Counted from the stretch's first letter, positions 36,364 to 44,731 are shown. The stretch: 64,000 bases of DNA from Actinomadura oligospora ATCC 43269 (GCF_000518265.1 NZ_JADG01000020.1:62001-126000), one strand, 5' to 3'. Notes: generated by a model from the sequence alone, not told the origin. Made by a program: numbers and translations.

Positions 36364-37371
36364 GTGCCCATCATCACCTCGCCGCAGGACTTCAACGTCG
36401 AGGACCTCTATGTGGACCTCGGTCCCGTGCTCGACGTTCCGCTGCTCCTCAAGTGCGAGGGGTTCAACTTCGCGGGCTCGGTGAAGCTGAAGGCCGCCGC
36501 CGCGATGGTGGAGGCGGCCGAGCGGGACGGCCTGCTGCGCCCCGGCTCCACGATCGTCGAGTCCTCCTCGGGCAACCTCGGCATCGCGCTCAGCGTGATC
36601 GCCGCCGACCGCGGCTACCGCTTCCTGTGCGTCACCGACCCGCGCTGCAACCCCGCGTCCATCCGGGTGATGCGCGCGCTCGGCGCCGAGGTGCTGGTGA
36701 TCGCCGACCAGGACGCCAACGGCGGCTACCTCGCCAGCCGCATCGCCCACGTCCGGCGGCTCTGCGCCGACTGCCCCGACCACGTGTGGCTGAACCAGTA
36801 CGCCAACCGCAACAACTGGCTCGCCCACTACAGCGGCACCGCGCCCGCGATCGACCGCCGCTTCCCGGACCTGGAGGTCCTGTTCGTCGGCGCGGGCACC
36901 ACCGGAACCCTCATGGGCTGCGCCCGCTACTTCCGCGAACGCGGCCGTCCGGTCACCATCGTCGCGATCGACGCGGTCGGCTCGGTCACCTTCGGCGACA
37001 TCCCCCAGCGCCGCATGGTCCCGGGACTCGGCACCAGCACCCGCCCGGCCCTGGTGGACGAGTCGTACATCGACGAGGTCGTGCGCGTCCCCGAGCCCGA
37101 CACGATCCGGACCGTCCACCGGCTGGCCGCGCGCGGCTTCCTGTTCGGCGGCTCCACCGGGACGGTCGTCTCCGGCGCCGCCCGCTGGCTCGCCGCCCGG
37201 CACCCGTCCGGAGGCCGCCGCCCGGTCGCCGTCGCCATCGCCCCCGACCTCGGCGAGCGCTACCTCGACTCGATCTACGAGGAGGGCTGGCTCGCCGAGC
37301 ACTTCCCCGACCTGCCCGCACCCTCCGGGCTGGAGCTGACGGACGCCGACGTCCTCGGCGTCCACCCCTGA
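36364..37371 (+). CDS. sbnA: SbnA-like PLP-dependent N-(amino-carboxyethyl)-glutamate synthase
   Basis: 335 aa from GTG 36364. A longer frame opens at 36205, but the extra N-terminus has no family counterpart and overlaps the opposing small ORF. The protein is a cysteine-synthase-fold enzyme: the PLP Lys is in FAGSVKLKAAA near residue 41, the substrate loop is ESSSGNLGIAL, the phosphate-binding region is VGAGTTGTLMG, and GSTGTVVSGA lies near the end. SbnA in staphyloferrin B synthesis joins O-phospho-L-serine and L-glutamate to N-(1-amino-1-carboxyl-2-ethyl)-glutamate, the precursor of L-2,3-diaminopropionate. Its partner SbnB-like gene follows 74 bp later. Together they should supply Dap for the NRPS. 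Confidence 0.9.
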   Translation: MPIITSPQDFNVEDLYVDLGPVLDVPLLLKCEGFNFAGSVKLKAAAAMVEAAERDGLLRPGSTIVESSSGNLGIALSVIAADRGYRFLCVTDPRCNPASIRVMRALGAEVLVIADQDANGGYLASRIAHVRRLCADCPDHVWLNQYANRNNWLAHYSGTAPAIDRRFPDLEVLFVGAGTTGTLMGCARYFRERGRPVTIVAIDAVGSVTFGDIPQRRMVPGLGTSTRPALVDESYIDEVVRVPEPDTIRTVHRLAARGFLFGGSTGTVVSGAARWLAARHPSGGRRPVAVAIAPDLGERYLDSIYEEGWLAEHFPDLPAPSGLELTDADVLGVHP

Positions 37372-37445
37372 CCCGGCCCGGGCGCCTGACCCGGCCCGAG
37401 CGCCCCGATCCCCGATTCGCGCGACCCGCAGAGGAGCGACCCCTG

Positions 37446-38471
37446 ATGTCCCAGACCCCGTCCTTCGCCGTGATCTCCGGCGCGCAGGTGCACGACGCCG
37501 TGCACGGCCGCGAGACCGAGGTCACCGCCATGGTCGAGGCGGCCTACCGGCTGCACGGCGAGGGCGCGACGGTCAATCCCGACTCCTACTTCCTGCGCTT
37601 CCCGGACGAGCCCGCCAACCGCATCATCGCCCTGCCCGCGTCGGTGAAGGGCGAGGTGAACGCGCACGGCATCAAGTGGATCTCCTCGTTCCCGGGGAAC
37701 GTCGCGGACGGCATCCCGCGCGCCTCGGCCGTCCTGATCCTGAACGACACCGCGACCGGGTACCCGTTCGCGTGCCTGGAGTCGTCCATCATCAGCGCCG
37801 CCCGCACCGCCGCGTCCGCCGCCCTCGCCGCCGCCCGCATCGCCGACGCCCGCGGCGACCGCCCGCGCCGCGTCGGGTTCTTCGGCGTCGGCCTGATCGC
37901 CCGGTACATCCACACCTACCTGGCCGCGAACGGCTTCGCCTTCGACGAGCTTGGCGTCTTCGACCTGAAGCGGGAGCACGCCGAGGGCTTCAAGGAGTAC
38001 CTCGGGCGCACCGAGACCGGCGAGATCACCGTCCACGGCTCGGCGGAGGACCTGGTCACCTCGTCCGACCTGATCGTCTTCGCGACGGTCGCGGGCGAGC
38101 CGCACGTCCACGACCCGGCCTGGTTCGCGCACAACCCGCTGGTGCTGCACGTGTCGCTGCGCGACCTGTCCCCCGAGATCATCCTCGCGTCCTGCAACGT
38201 GGTGGACGACGTCGAGCACTGCATGAAGGCCAACACCTCCCCCCACCTGGCCGAACAGCGCGTCGGCCACCGCGACTTCGTGGCGGGCGCGCTGTACGAC
38301 GTGCTCGTCGGCAAGGTCGTCCCGCCCGCGGACCGGCCCGTCGTCTTCTCCCCCTTCGGCCTCGGCGTCCTCGACCTCGCCGTCGCCCGCCACGTGTACG
38401 ACCACGTGACGGCGTCCGGCGAGCTCCAGGAGGTCCCGGGCTTCTTCCACGAAATGAAGCGCTACGGCTGA
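37446..38471 (+). CDS. sbnB: SbnB-like NAD-dependent dehydrogenase forming L-2,3-diaminopropionate
   Basis: 341 aa from ATG 37446, with a GAGGAG ribosome binding site. It belongs to the ornithine cyclodeaminase superfamily and follows SbnB: an N-terminal substrate domain (NPDSYFLRFPDEPANRIIAL, HGIKWISSFPGN), a Rossmann loop VGFFGVGLIARY near residue 142, and VDDVEHCMKANTSPH before the C-terminus. SbnB oxidatively hydrolyses the SbnA product to L-2,3-diaminopropionate plus 2-oxoglutarate. The tandem sbnA-sbnB order is the usual marker of Dap-containing natural products. A strong terminator follows. Confidence 0.92.
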   Translation: MSQTPSFAVISGAQVHDAVHGRETEVTAMVEAAYRLHGEGATVNPDSYFLRFPDEPANRIIALPASVKGEVNAHGIKWISSFPGNVADGIPRASAVLILNDTATGYPFACLESSIISAARTAASAALAAARIADARGDRPRRVGFFGVGLIARYIHTYLAANGFAFDELGVFDLKREHAEGFKEYLGRTETGEITVHGSAEDLVTSSDLIVFATVAGEPHVHDPAWFAHNPLVLHVSLRDLSPEIILASCNVVDDVEHCMKANTSPHLAEQRVGHRDFVAGALYDVLVGKVVPPADRPVVFSPFGLGVLDLAVARHVYDHVTASGELQEVPGFFHEMKRYG

Positions 38472-38522
38472 CCTTCTGGCCAGATTCCGGTCATCCTGCG
38501 CGTCTCGCCCCGGCGGAAGACG

Positions 38523-38552
38523 GAGCGCCGCCTCCTCACGGAGGCGGCGCTC
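38523..38552. terminator. Bidirectional terminator between sbnB and the secreted protein gene
   Basis: A perfect 13-bp stem, GAGCGCCGCCTCC and GGAGGCGGCGCTC with loop TCAC, lies between convergent genes. It insulates the Dap operon from the opposing gene. Confidence 0.8.
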
Positions 38553-38563
38553 GACCGGGTCGG

Positions 38564-40006
38564 TCAGGGCTTGGGCGTCAGGTAGACCATCCGCTGCCCG
38601 GGATGCTCGGTCAGCGTCCATATGCCGCTGCGGTTGGCGTCGCCGCCCGGCCAGTAGGACAGGTCCTCAGGGCCGATGGCCATGTTGTTCGCCGGAGTGC
38701 GCGCCTCGATGACACCGGTCGCCCCGGCGGGCTGGTTGCCCTGGACGAGCAGCCCCCCGGTGGATCCCCGGCTCTTGCTGGTGAACCACCGGTTGTCGTA
38801 CCGGACCGCGCCCTGGATGTTGTCGGCGTACATGGTGTACGCGCCGTCGGCGTGCCAGCACGGGATCGTCAGGTGCCCGGGCGTGCTGGACACGCAGGTG
38901 GCGTTCAGTTTGGGCTTGCCGGTGTCGCCGTCCAGCTCCCACGTCGCCACGCGGCCGTTGGTGTTGCCGGAGTCCCGGCGGCAGAACTCACCGGTGATGA
39001 GGTGGTCGGCGCCGCTGCGGTCGATCGACACGAAGGAGGTGTTCGGCGAGCTGTTGTTGTCGCACGCGAACGGCTCGCCGGTCGTGCCGTCCTTGTCCGG
39101 GTCGGGGTCGTTCAGGCGCGGGCTGTTGTTGGTGTACGCGCCGACCTCGGGCATCACGTACCGGTAGCCGTGCGCGTAGAACGTGCCGTCATGGCGTCCG
39201 ATGCGCTTCTTGTTGGTGGTGTCGCCCTTGTCGCCCGCCGCCTGCAGGTCGAGGATGTAGCGCGTGTCGAACACCCGCAGCCCGCGCGCGGTGTCCGCGA
39301 CGTACAGGTAGTTGCCGTACCAGGCGATGCCGCCCGCGTGCAGCGACGTGCCGTCGGAGTTCTGCTGGGTGCGCAGGCTCATGTAGGTGGCGTTGCCCGA
39401 GTCGTTGAGGAACGGGTACGCCAGCAGGACGTGCGCGTACCTGCCGGTGTTCGGGTCGATGATCGAGATCCGCGCGCCCTTGACGCACTTCTGCTCGGCC
39501 CAGTCGCCGTTGGCGTCCTTGAACTCGCACTTCTCGTCCACGGCGGCGCCGTGCGGCTCCTGGTACCAGGTGGCGATCAGCGGCTGGGCGGTTCCCCAGT
39601 GCTTGTCCTCCTGCGCGTCCGCGACCGTGGTGATGCCCTGCGGCGTCCACTCGTAGTCGGAGGTGTTCGCCGAGTCGGCGGTGTCCCAGCAGAAGCTGAA
39701 GTCGACGTTGACCGGGTTGCCGCCATCGACCGCGCTCGTGTTGCAGGCCTTGTCGTCGGCGAGCTTCCCGGTCCGCGGGGCCTCGGCGAGGATGTTCTGG
39801 ATGCCGAGCTTGGGCAGCTCGGCATCCAGCTCCTTCACCCGCTGCATCAGCTCGTCCTGGTTGTTGGCCTCGCGCATGTAGTAGTTGTCCAGGCTGGGGG
39901 TGGGCTCGTCGGCCCGCGCGGGCGCGGCCGTCACCGCCGTGAGGCCGGCGACCGCCACGGCGGTCGCCGCGATGATCCGGCCCAGCGCCCGAAGGCGTGC
40001 TGGCAT
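38564..40006 (-). CDS. Secreted protein of unknown function, possible beta-propeller
   Basis: 480 aa from ATG 40006, with AGGAG six bases upstream. A signal peptide is clear (ARLRALGRIIAATAVAVAGL, cleavage after APARA near residue 33). The mature part is rich in Trp, Tyr, Asn, Asp and repeated blade-like strings (ISIIDPNTGRYAHVLL, WYGNYLYVADTARGLRVFDT, RVATWELDGDTGKP), suggesting a beta-propeller. At least eight cysteines could form disulfides. Actinomycetes carry many such secreted proteins with no assigned function. It lies between the NRPS/Dap block and the cyclodipeptide block, on the opposite strand to both neighbours; nothing shows that it belongs to either pathway. Confidence 0.8.
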   Translation of the reverse strand: MPARLRALGRIIAATAVAVAGLTAVTAAPARADEPTPSLDNYYMREANNQDELMQRVKELDAELPKLGIQNILAEAPRTGKLADDKACNTSAVDGGNPVNVDFSFCWDTADSANTSDYEWTPQGITTVADAQEDKHWGTAQPLIATWYQEPHGAAVDEKCEFKDANGDWAEQKCVKGARISIIDPNTGRYAHVLLAYPFLNDSGNATYMSLRTQQNSDGTSLHAGGIAWYGNYLYVADTARGLRVFDTRYILDLQAAGDKGDTTNKKRIGRHDGTFYAHGYRYVMPEVGAYTNNSPRLNDPDPDKDGTTGEPFACDNNSSPNTSFVSIDRSGADHLITGEFCRRDSGNTNGRVATWELDGDTGKPKLNATCVSSTPGHLTIPCWHADGAYTMYADNIQGAVRYDNRWFTSKSRGSTGGLLVQGNQPAGATGVIEARTPANNMAIGPEDLSYWPGGDANRSGIWTLTEHPGQRMVYLTPKP

Positions 40007-40336
40007 GGGGGGCTCCTGTTCGGGGGTCTTGGCCGCGCACGAAGCGGGGAGCGTCACGACCAAGATCACTTCACTGGTGGCCCTCGACCATGCCATTGAT
40101 GGCTAAATCCGGCAATGGCGGCTTTCAGTGGTCATACCGCCCACGCCAAGGTGACGTCCAGCCATCACGGAGGGGCCGTTCACCGGGGAGCGCCTCTGCC
40201 GGGAGCGACCGCGGCTCCACCCGGCGGGCGCACACCCTTTACCTCGCCTATCCCACGGGACTCACCAGTGCGCTAACCAAGAGTGATAGTGGATATACAG
40301 AAAGTTGTTATCGGTCATTCGGGGGGAGGTTCCACC
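40007..40336. promoter_or_regulatory. Divergent promoter region of the secreted protein and cyclodipeptide synthase genes
   Basis: 330 bases with no convincing gene. An inverted repeat GCCATTG (40092-40098) and CAATGGC (40113-40119) with a 14-base spacer may be an operator. The stretch 40270-40320 is unusually AT-rich for this genome and probably contains the promoter of the cyclodipeptide operon. Confidence 0.45.
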
Positions 40337-41044
40337 ATGCACGAGGCTGCCGTGGAGAGGCTGACCGCGCCTTTCACCATGACGCCGTACACGGAGAACT
40401 GCGCGCGGCTGAGCGAGCGGGCCGAACACGTGCTCGTAGGGGTCAGCCCCGGCAACGGCTACTTCAACCAGGAACGGCTCACGGCGCTGCTGCGCTGGGC
40501 GAGCGCGACGTTCGGCCAAGTGGACGCGATCGTCCCCGACGCGTCCCTGGTGCACACCTACCAGGCGCTCGGGCAGTCCCCGGAGACCGCGTGGACGAAC
40601 GCCAGGCACAAGGTCGGCAAGACCTACCGGCGCGTCGCGCGGGCCTGGGCGGAGATCGGCGTCCCGCCGGGCGAGCAGCGCATCCACCTGCTGTCGGACT
40701 TCGTCGACCACCCCGTCTACACCCACCTGCGCGACGAGACCGACCGGGCCGTCGAGCGGGACCCCGCGCTGCGCGAGGCGTTCCTCCAGACCAGCCGCAG
40801 GGTGCTGAGCGCGTTCCTGAAGGACGAGGAGCCCACCGACGAGCAGGTCGAGGAGGGCAAGAACTACCTGACGGCCGAGATGCCGCTGTGCCTCGACACC
40901 CCCGCGCTCCTCGGCGTCAGCTCGTCCGTGGCCGTCTACCACCACCGGCTGCCCATGGCGGAGGTGATGTTCTCCTCGCCGTACCTGAACGTCTCGCCCC
41001 TGCAGGGCCACGCCGTCGTGCGGCCGTCCGAGGGAGGCCGGTAG
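40337..41044 (+). CDS. tRNA-dependent cyclodipeptide synthase (AlbC family, NYH subfamily)
   Basis: 235 aa from ATG 40337 with GGGGGGAGG upstream; a GTG at 40283 is possible but poorer. With this start the key residues almost match AlbC numbering: Gly35, catalytic Ser37 and Asn40 in VGVSPGNGYFN, Tyr177 and Glu181 in KNYLTAEMP, and Tyr201-His202 in SSSVAVYHH. Asn40 with Tyr-His places it in the NYH group. The enzyme takes two aminoacyl-tRNAs and forms a diketopiperazine through an aminoacyl-Ser intermediate. The amino acids used cannot be told by eye. It heads a four-gene operon with a P450 and two oxidase subunits. Confidence 0.95.
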   Translation: MHEAAVERLTAPFTMTPYTENCARLSERAEHVLVGVSPGNGYFNQERLTALLRWASATFGQVDAIVPDASLVHTYQALGQSPETAWTNARHKVGKTYRRVARAWAEIGVPPGEQRIHLLSDFVDHPVYTHLRDETDRAVERDPALREAFLQTSRRVLSAFLKDEEPTDEQVEEGKNYLTAEMPLCLDTPALLGVSSSVAVYHHRLPMAEVMFSSPYLNVSPLQGHAVVRPSEGGR

Positions 41045-41046
41045 CC

Positions 41047-42264
41047 GTGATCGAGACGGACGCGTCCGCGGACGCCCTTCCCTTCCCCTTCGGCGACTGG
41101 GGCTTCGAGCTCGCTCCCGAGTACGCGGGAGCGCGCGCGGCCCGCCCACCCGCGTGCCGGGTGACCACCGTCAGCGGCGACCGCGCCTGGCTGGTCACCC
41201 GCTACGACCTCGGCCGCCGGATCCTCGGCGATCCGCGCGTGAGCCTGGCCGCGGCCCTGGAGCCCGGGGCCCCTCGGCAGGAGCCGCTGCCGCTGCGGGC
41301 GTCCGAGGGCACCGGGGACGTCATGGCCACGCTCAGAGAGGCCGGCCTGCACAAGGTCGTCGCGGACGCGCTGGGCCCGAAGGCGGTGAGACGGCACCAG
41401 GAGTGGACGGTCGGACAGGCCCGGCGGCTGCTCGACGAACTCGTCCGCGGCGGCGCTCCCGCCGACCTGCGGGCCGGGCTCGCCCTGCGGCTCCCCTTCG
41501 CGGTCACCGGCCGGATCCTGCTGGGCGACCTGCGCGAGGACGAGTTGCCCCGGCTCAACGCGTGGGCCGACACCATCCTGACGTGGGGGCCGAAGCACAC
41601 CCGCCACGAACTCGCGGACCTGTCCGCGGCCCAGGAGGACATCTACCGGTACTTCCTCAGCCGCGTCCCCGACCTCGTCGCCGCCCCGGGCGACCACCTG
41701 GTCAGGAAGATCGCCGCTCCCGGCGTGCTCGCCCAACCCGACCTGGCGGTCTTCGCCGTCCTGATGTACATCGCCGGATACCGGACCTCGTCGAGCTTCC
41801 TGAGCGGCGCGCTGGTCACGCTGCTGCGCCACCCGGACGTCCTGCGGGCCGTCCGGGACGATCCGGCGCTCGTCCCGGCGACCACCGAGGAACTGCTGCG
41901 CTACACCCCGATGGCCACCGGCGGCGCGAAGCGCGTCGCCCTGGAGGACATCGACCTCGACGGGCTGACCATCAGGGCGGGCGAGCTCGTCCTGGTCTCG
42001 CTGGAGGCGGCCAACCACGACCCGGCCGCCTTCGACGACCCCGACGCCTTCACCCCCGGGCGGGACTCCCCGGGCCAGCTCGGCTTCGGGCACGGCGGCC
42101 ACTTCTGCCCGGGCAACCGGCTCGCCCGGATGCAGATCGAGGCCACGGTCGCCGCGCTGGCCGGCCACTCCCCCGAGCTGCGCCTCGCCGTCCCCGCCCA
42201 CGACCTGCGCTGGACGGAGGGCGCCGCCTTCCGGATCCCCCGGGCCATCCCCGTGACCTGGTGA
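41047..42264 (+). CDS. Cytochrome P450 of the cyclodipeptide operon
   Basis: 405 aa from GTG 41047, 2 bp after the synthase stop. The haem-binding motif is FGHGGHFCPGNRLAR near residue 345 and the K-helix ExxR is EELLR near 284. The I-helix reads MYIAGYRTSSSF, where the usual AG-x-D/E-T has Arg in place of the acid; the Thr is kept. This is unusual and also occurs in some P450s that do not do ordinary oxygen insertion. Partner P450s of cyclodipeptide synthases catalyse hydroxylation, C-C coupling, dimerisation or nucleobase coupling on diketopiperazines. Which of these applies is unknown. Confidence 0.92.
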   Translation: MIETDASADALPFPFGDWGFELAPEYAGARAARPPACRVTTVSGDRAWLVTRYDLGRRILGDPRVSLAAALEPGAPRQEPLPLRASEGTGDVMATLREAGLHKVVADALGPKAVRRHQEWTVGQARRLLDELVRGGAPADLRAGLALRLPFAVTGRILLGDLREDELPRLNAWADTILTWGPKHTRHELADLSAAQEDIYRYFLSRVPDLVAAPGDHLVRKIAAPGVLAQPDLAVFAVLMYIAGYRTSSSFLSGALVTLLRHPDVLRAVRDDPALVPATTEELLRYTPMATGGAKRVALEDIDLDGLTIRAGELVLVSLEAANHDPAAFDDPDAFTPGRDSPGQLGFGHGGHFCPGNRLARMQIEATVAALAGHSPELRLAVPAHDLRWTEGAAFRIPRAIPVTW

Positions 42265-42370
42265 CCCGCCGGGGAAACGCCGCGACGCGCCCGGTGAACG
42301 GTGCCGCCTCCGGCGAACGAGGAACCCCGCGAGGGCGGCCCGCCCGAGCGGAGATGGGAGAGAAGTCCGC

Positions 42371-42979
42371 ATGACGACCGACACCGCTCCTCCGGCGCCG
42401 GCCGCGCCACAGGCGACGTCCGCGCCACCGGCGCCGCCGCCCGCCGAACACGCCGTCGACCCCGCCGGGGTCCTCCAGGTGATCCGGACGCGCGCCGTCG
42501 TCCGCGAGTTCACCGGCGAGCCCGTCTCGGACGACGACGCCAAGGCCCTCGCCGCCGCCTTGGTGGCTGCGCCCAACGGCGCGAACCTGCAGGCGTGGGC
42601 GTTCGTCATCGTCCGGAGGCCTCAGCTCCTGCTCTCGGTCCGCGCCTTCGCGCCCGGCGTGTTCGCGATCCCGGCGCTCATCCTGGTCGCCTGTCTCGAC
42701 CACTCCCGCGCCGCCGACGAGAGCGACACCCGGACCCACAAAGAGGGCAGGTTGTGCGTGGCGATGGCCGTGGAGAACTTCCTGCTGGCGGCGCACGCGC
42801 TCGGCCTGGGCGCCTGCCCGTCCTCCAGCTTCCTTCCCGGCCCGATCCGGGTGCTGCTGGATCTGCCCGACCATCTCGAACCCGTCATGGTGGTCTCCGC
42901 CGGTCACCCGGCCCACCCGCCGAAACCCGCTCCGCGCCGCGACATCGACGAGGTCGTCCACTATGACAACTACGCCTGA
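42371..42979 (+). CDS. Cyclic dipeptide oxidase large subunit (AlbA-like nitroreductase fold)
   Basis: 202 aa with a Pro/Ala-rich N-terminal 30 residues, then a compact nitroreductase fold (VIRTRAVVREFTGEPVSDDD, AAPNGANLQAWAFVIV, AVENFLLAAHALGLGACPSS). AlbA-type flavoproteins with AlbB dehydrogenate the alpha-beta bonds of diketopiperazines and assemble into large filaments. The synteny (cyclodipeptide synthase, P450, nitroreductase, small partner) supports this over a generic nitroreductase. GGAGAGAAG precedes ATG 42371. The next gene starts inside its last codons (17-bp overlap), typical of a tightly coupled subunit pair. Confidence 0.85.
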   Translation: MTTDTAPPAPAAPQATSAPPAPPPAEHAVDPAGVLQVIRTRAVVREFTGEPVSDDDAKALAAALVAAPNGANLQAWAFVIVRRPQLLLSVRAFAPGVFAIPALILVACLDHSRAADESDTRTHKEGRLCVAMAVENFLLAAHALGLGACPSSSFLPGPIRVLLDLPDHLEPVMVVSAGHPAHPPKPAPRRDIDEVVHYDNYA

Positions 42980-43307
42980 GTCCACCCGCCGGGAGGCCGG
43001 TCTCAGCCGCCGGGAATCCGAACTCGCCCAGCTGGCCGCCTATCTCCTGGCCAGCAGTCGTTCGCTCCTGGACGACCCCGCGGTCTACGGCTCCTTCCGC
43101 CTCATCGACGCGGCCCGCCGGACGCTGCTCATCCTGGAGTCCGAGGGCGTCGCCAACGCCGACTTCACCGCCGTCCGAACCCAGATCGAAGAGGTCGTCC
43201 GCGCCAAGACCGAGGTCGACGTCCAGGCCTTCCTCGACACCCTGTGCCTTCAGATGGCCCACGCCCTCAAGGCCGCCGATCCCGACACCCTCGACACCAA
43301 CCTCTGA
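42963..43307 (+). CDS. Cyclic dipeptide oxidase small subunit (AlbB-like)
   Basis: A 114-aa, mostly helical protein (SRRESELAQLAAYLLASSRS, FRLIDAARRTLLILE) of the size and helical character of AlbB. AlbB forms a co-complex with the AlbA flavoprotein and is needed for activity. Assignment rests on length, helical pattern and the 17-bp overlap with the AlbA-like gene rather than on a strong motif. It is the last gene of the operon; a strong terminator lies 45 bp downstream. Confidence 0.75.
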   Translation: MTTTPESTRREAGLSRRESELAQLAAYLLASSRSLLDDPAVYGSFRLIDAARRTLLILESEGVANADFTAVRTQIEEVVRAKTEVDVQAFLDTLCLQMAHALKAADPDTLDTNL

Positions 43308-43351
43308 TCACCCGTCCGCCGCGCCGCCTGGCAGGGACGGACGAACAACAG

Positions 43352-43389
43352 GAGAGGCACCCCGAGGCCGACGCCCCAGGGTGCCTCTC
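43352..43389. terminator. Bidirectional terminator after the cyclodipeptide operon
   Basis: GAGAGGCACCC (43352-43362) and GGGTGCCTCTC (43379-43389) make an 11-bp perfect stem with a 16-base loop between convergent genes. Confidence 0.8.
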
Positions 43390-43401
43390 TGACGTGTTCC
43401 G

Positions 43402-44622
43402 TCAGTGCTTGCGGGCCCGGTAGACGGCGGTGGAGGTTCCGAGGATCAGGACGGCGCCCAGCCAGAGGACGCCCCGGAGTGCGAGGTGGTCGACGACCAG
43501 GCCGCCGAAGAGGGCGCCCAGGGCGATGGCCAGGTTGAAGAGGCTGGTGTTGAGGGCGGTCGCGGCCTCGGCGGCGTCGGGGGCCGAGCGCAGGATCCAG
43601 GTCTGGACGCTGACCGGGATGCCGCCGAACGCCAGGCCCCACAGGACGAGGAGGGCGACGCCGCCGACCGGGTTCGCACCGACCAGGGGGAACAGGGCGA
43701 GGACCGCGGCGAGGGTCAGGCTGAGGGTCAGGATCGTCCGGAGGATGTCGCGGGAGAGCATCATGCCCGCGAGGAAGTTGCCCGCGATCCCGGCGGCGCC
43801 GAAGAGCAGGAGCAGGCCGCCGACCGAGTTCTTCGGAAGACCCGCCACCTCGCGCAGCAGCGGGTTGATGAAGGTGAAGGCGGCGAAGTTGCCGCTGACC
43901 AGGAAGAACGTGGCGAGGATGCCGGTCCGGACGGCCGGGACGCGCAGCTGCTCGCCCAGCGCCCGCAGCCGGACGGGGTCGCCCGCGGGCAGGGACGGCA
44001 GGAGGGCGGCCAGGGCGCCGACGATCAGCAGCCCGAGGACGGCGACCGCCACGAACGCCACGCGCCAGTCGGTGAGGCTGCCGATCAGCGTCCCCGCGGG
44101 GACGCCCAGGACGTTCGCGGCCGTCGCGCCGCCGAAGGTCAGGGCCGTGGCCTTGGGGACGGCGTGGGACGGCACGAGGCGGACCGCGATGCCCGCGGCC
44201 ATCGCCCAGAAGCCGCCGATGCCGATGCCGACCAGGAAGCGCGCGGCCAGGAGGGTGGGGAAGTTCGGGGCGATCGCGGTGAGGATGTTCGCCACGACCA
44301 TCAGGGAGATGAGCCCGATCAGGACGAGGCGCCGGTCGAGGCGGCGGATCGCGACGGGCAGCAGGGGCGCGGCGGCCGAGGCGACCAGGCCGGGCACGGT
44401 CACCATGAGGCCCGCGACGCCCTCGGAGACGCGCAGGTCGGAGCCGACCGCGCTGAGCAGGCCGACGGGCAGCTGCTCGAGGGTGACCATCGCGAACGTC
44501 CCGGACGCGACCGCGCCCACGCCCAGCCAGCGGCGCAGCGGGACCTTCTCGGGGGCCTGGGCCTGGGCCGTCGCCTGGGTCCGGGCCGGTGCCTGGGCGG
44601 GCCTGGCCTTCGTGGAGTTCAT
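43402..44622 (-). CDS. MFS drug/metabolite exporter (DHA1-like)
   Basis: 406 aa with about 12 hydrophobic segments and an Ala/Gln/Pro-rich N-terminal tail of about 30 residues. The motif between TM2 and TM3 (IRRLDRRLVLIGLISLMV) and the TM4-5 region (ARFLVGIGIGGFWAMAAGIA) are typical of the Cmx/arabinose-efflux-like DHA1 family. It is divergent from a MarR regulator with a perfect palindrome in between, so drug-responsive repression is likely. Its position next to the cyclodipeptide operon makes product export possible, but the shared control with MarR suggests an independent unit. Confidence 0.88.
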   Translation of the reverse strand: MNSTKARPAQAPARTQATAQAQAPEKVPLRRWLGVGAVASGTFAMVTLEQLPVGLLSAVGSDLRVSEGVAGLMVTVPGLVASAAAPLLPVAIRRLDRRLVLIGLISLMVVANILTAIAPNFPTLLAARFLVGIGIGGFWAMAAGIAVRLVPSHAVPKATALTFGGATAANVLGVPAGTLIGSLTDWRVAFVAVAVLGLLIVGALAALLPSLPAGDPVRLRALGEQLRVPAVRTGILATFFLVSGNFAAFTFINPLLREVAGLPKNSVGGLLLLFGAAGIAGNFLAGMMLSRDILRTILTLSLTLAAVLALFPLVGANPVGGVALLVLWGLAFGGIPVSVQTWILRSAPDAAEAATALNTSLFNLAIALGALFGGLVVDHLALRGVLWLGAVLILGTSTAVYRARKH

Positions 44623-44646
44623 CGCCCTGTCCCCTTCATCTTGATA

Positions 44647-44662
44647 ATCTCAACGTTGAGAT
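44647..44662. promoter_or_regulatory. MarR operator, perfect 16-bp palindrome
   Basis: ATCTCAACGTTGAGAT is perfectly palindromic and lies in the 109-bp gap between the divergent MFS and MarR genes, 25 bp from the MFS start. A degenerate second copy with TCTC and GAGA ends lies near 44690-44707. Two sites in a divergent region are typical of MarR autoregulation with repression of the exporter. Confidence 0.75.
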
Positions 44663-44731
44663 ATCATCATGGAAGCGCTTCAACGTCAAGTCTCTTAGCA
44701 TTGAGACACCTGCCACAGGGAGGACCCCGCC

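Noticed and set aside
40240..40300. Iron box (DmdR/IdeR type) that would mark the NRPS or CDPS region as a siderophore system
   Set aside because: No TTAGGTTAGGCTAACC-like sequence was seen here or in the NRPS/Dap divergent region. No siderophore transport or reductase genes are adjacent.
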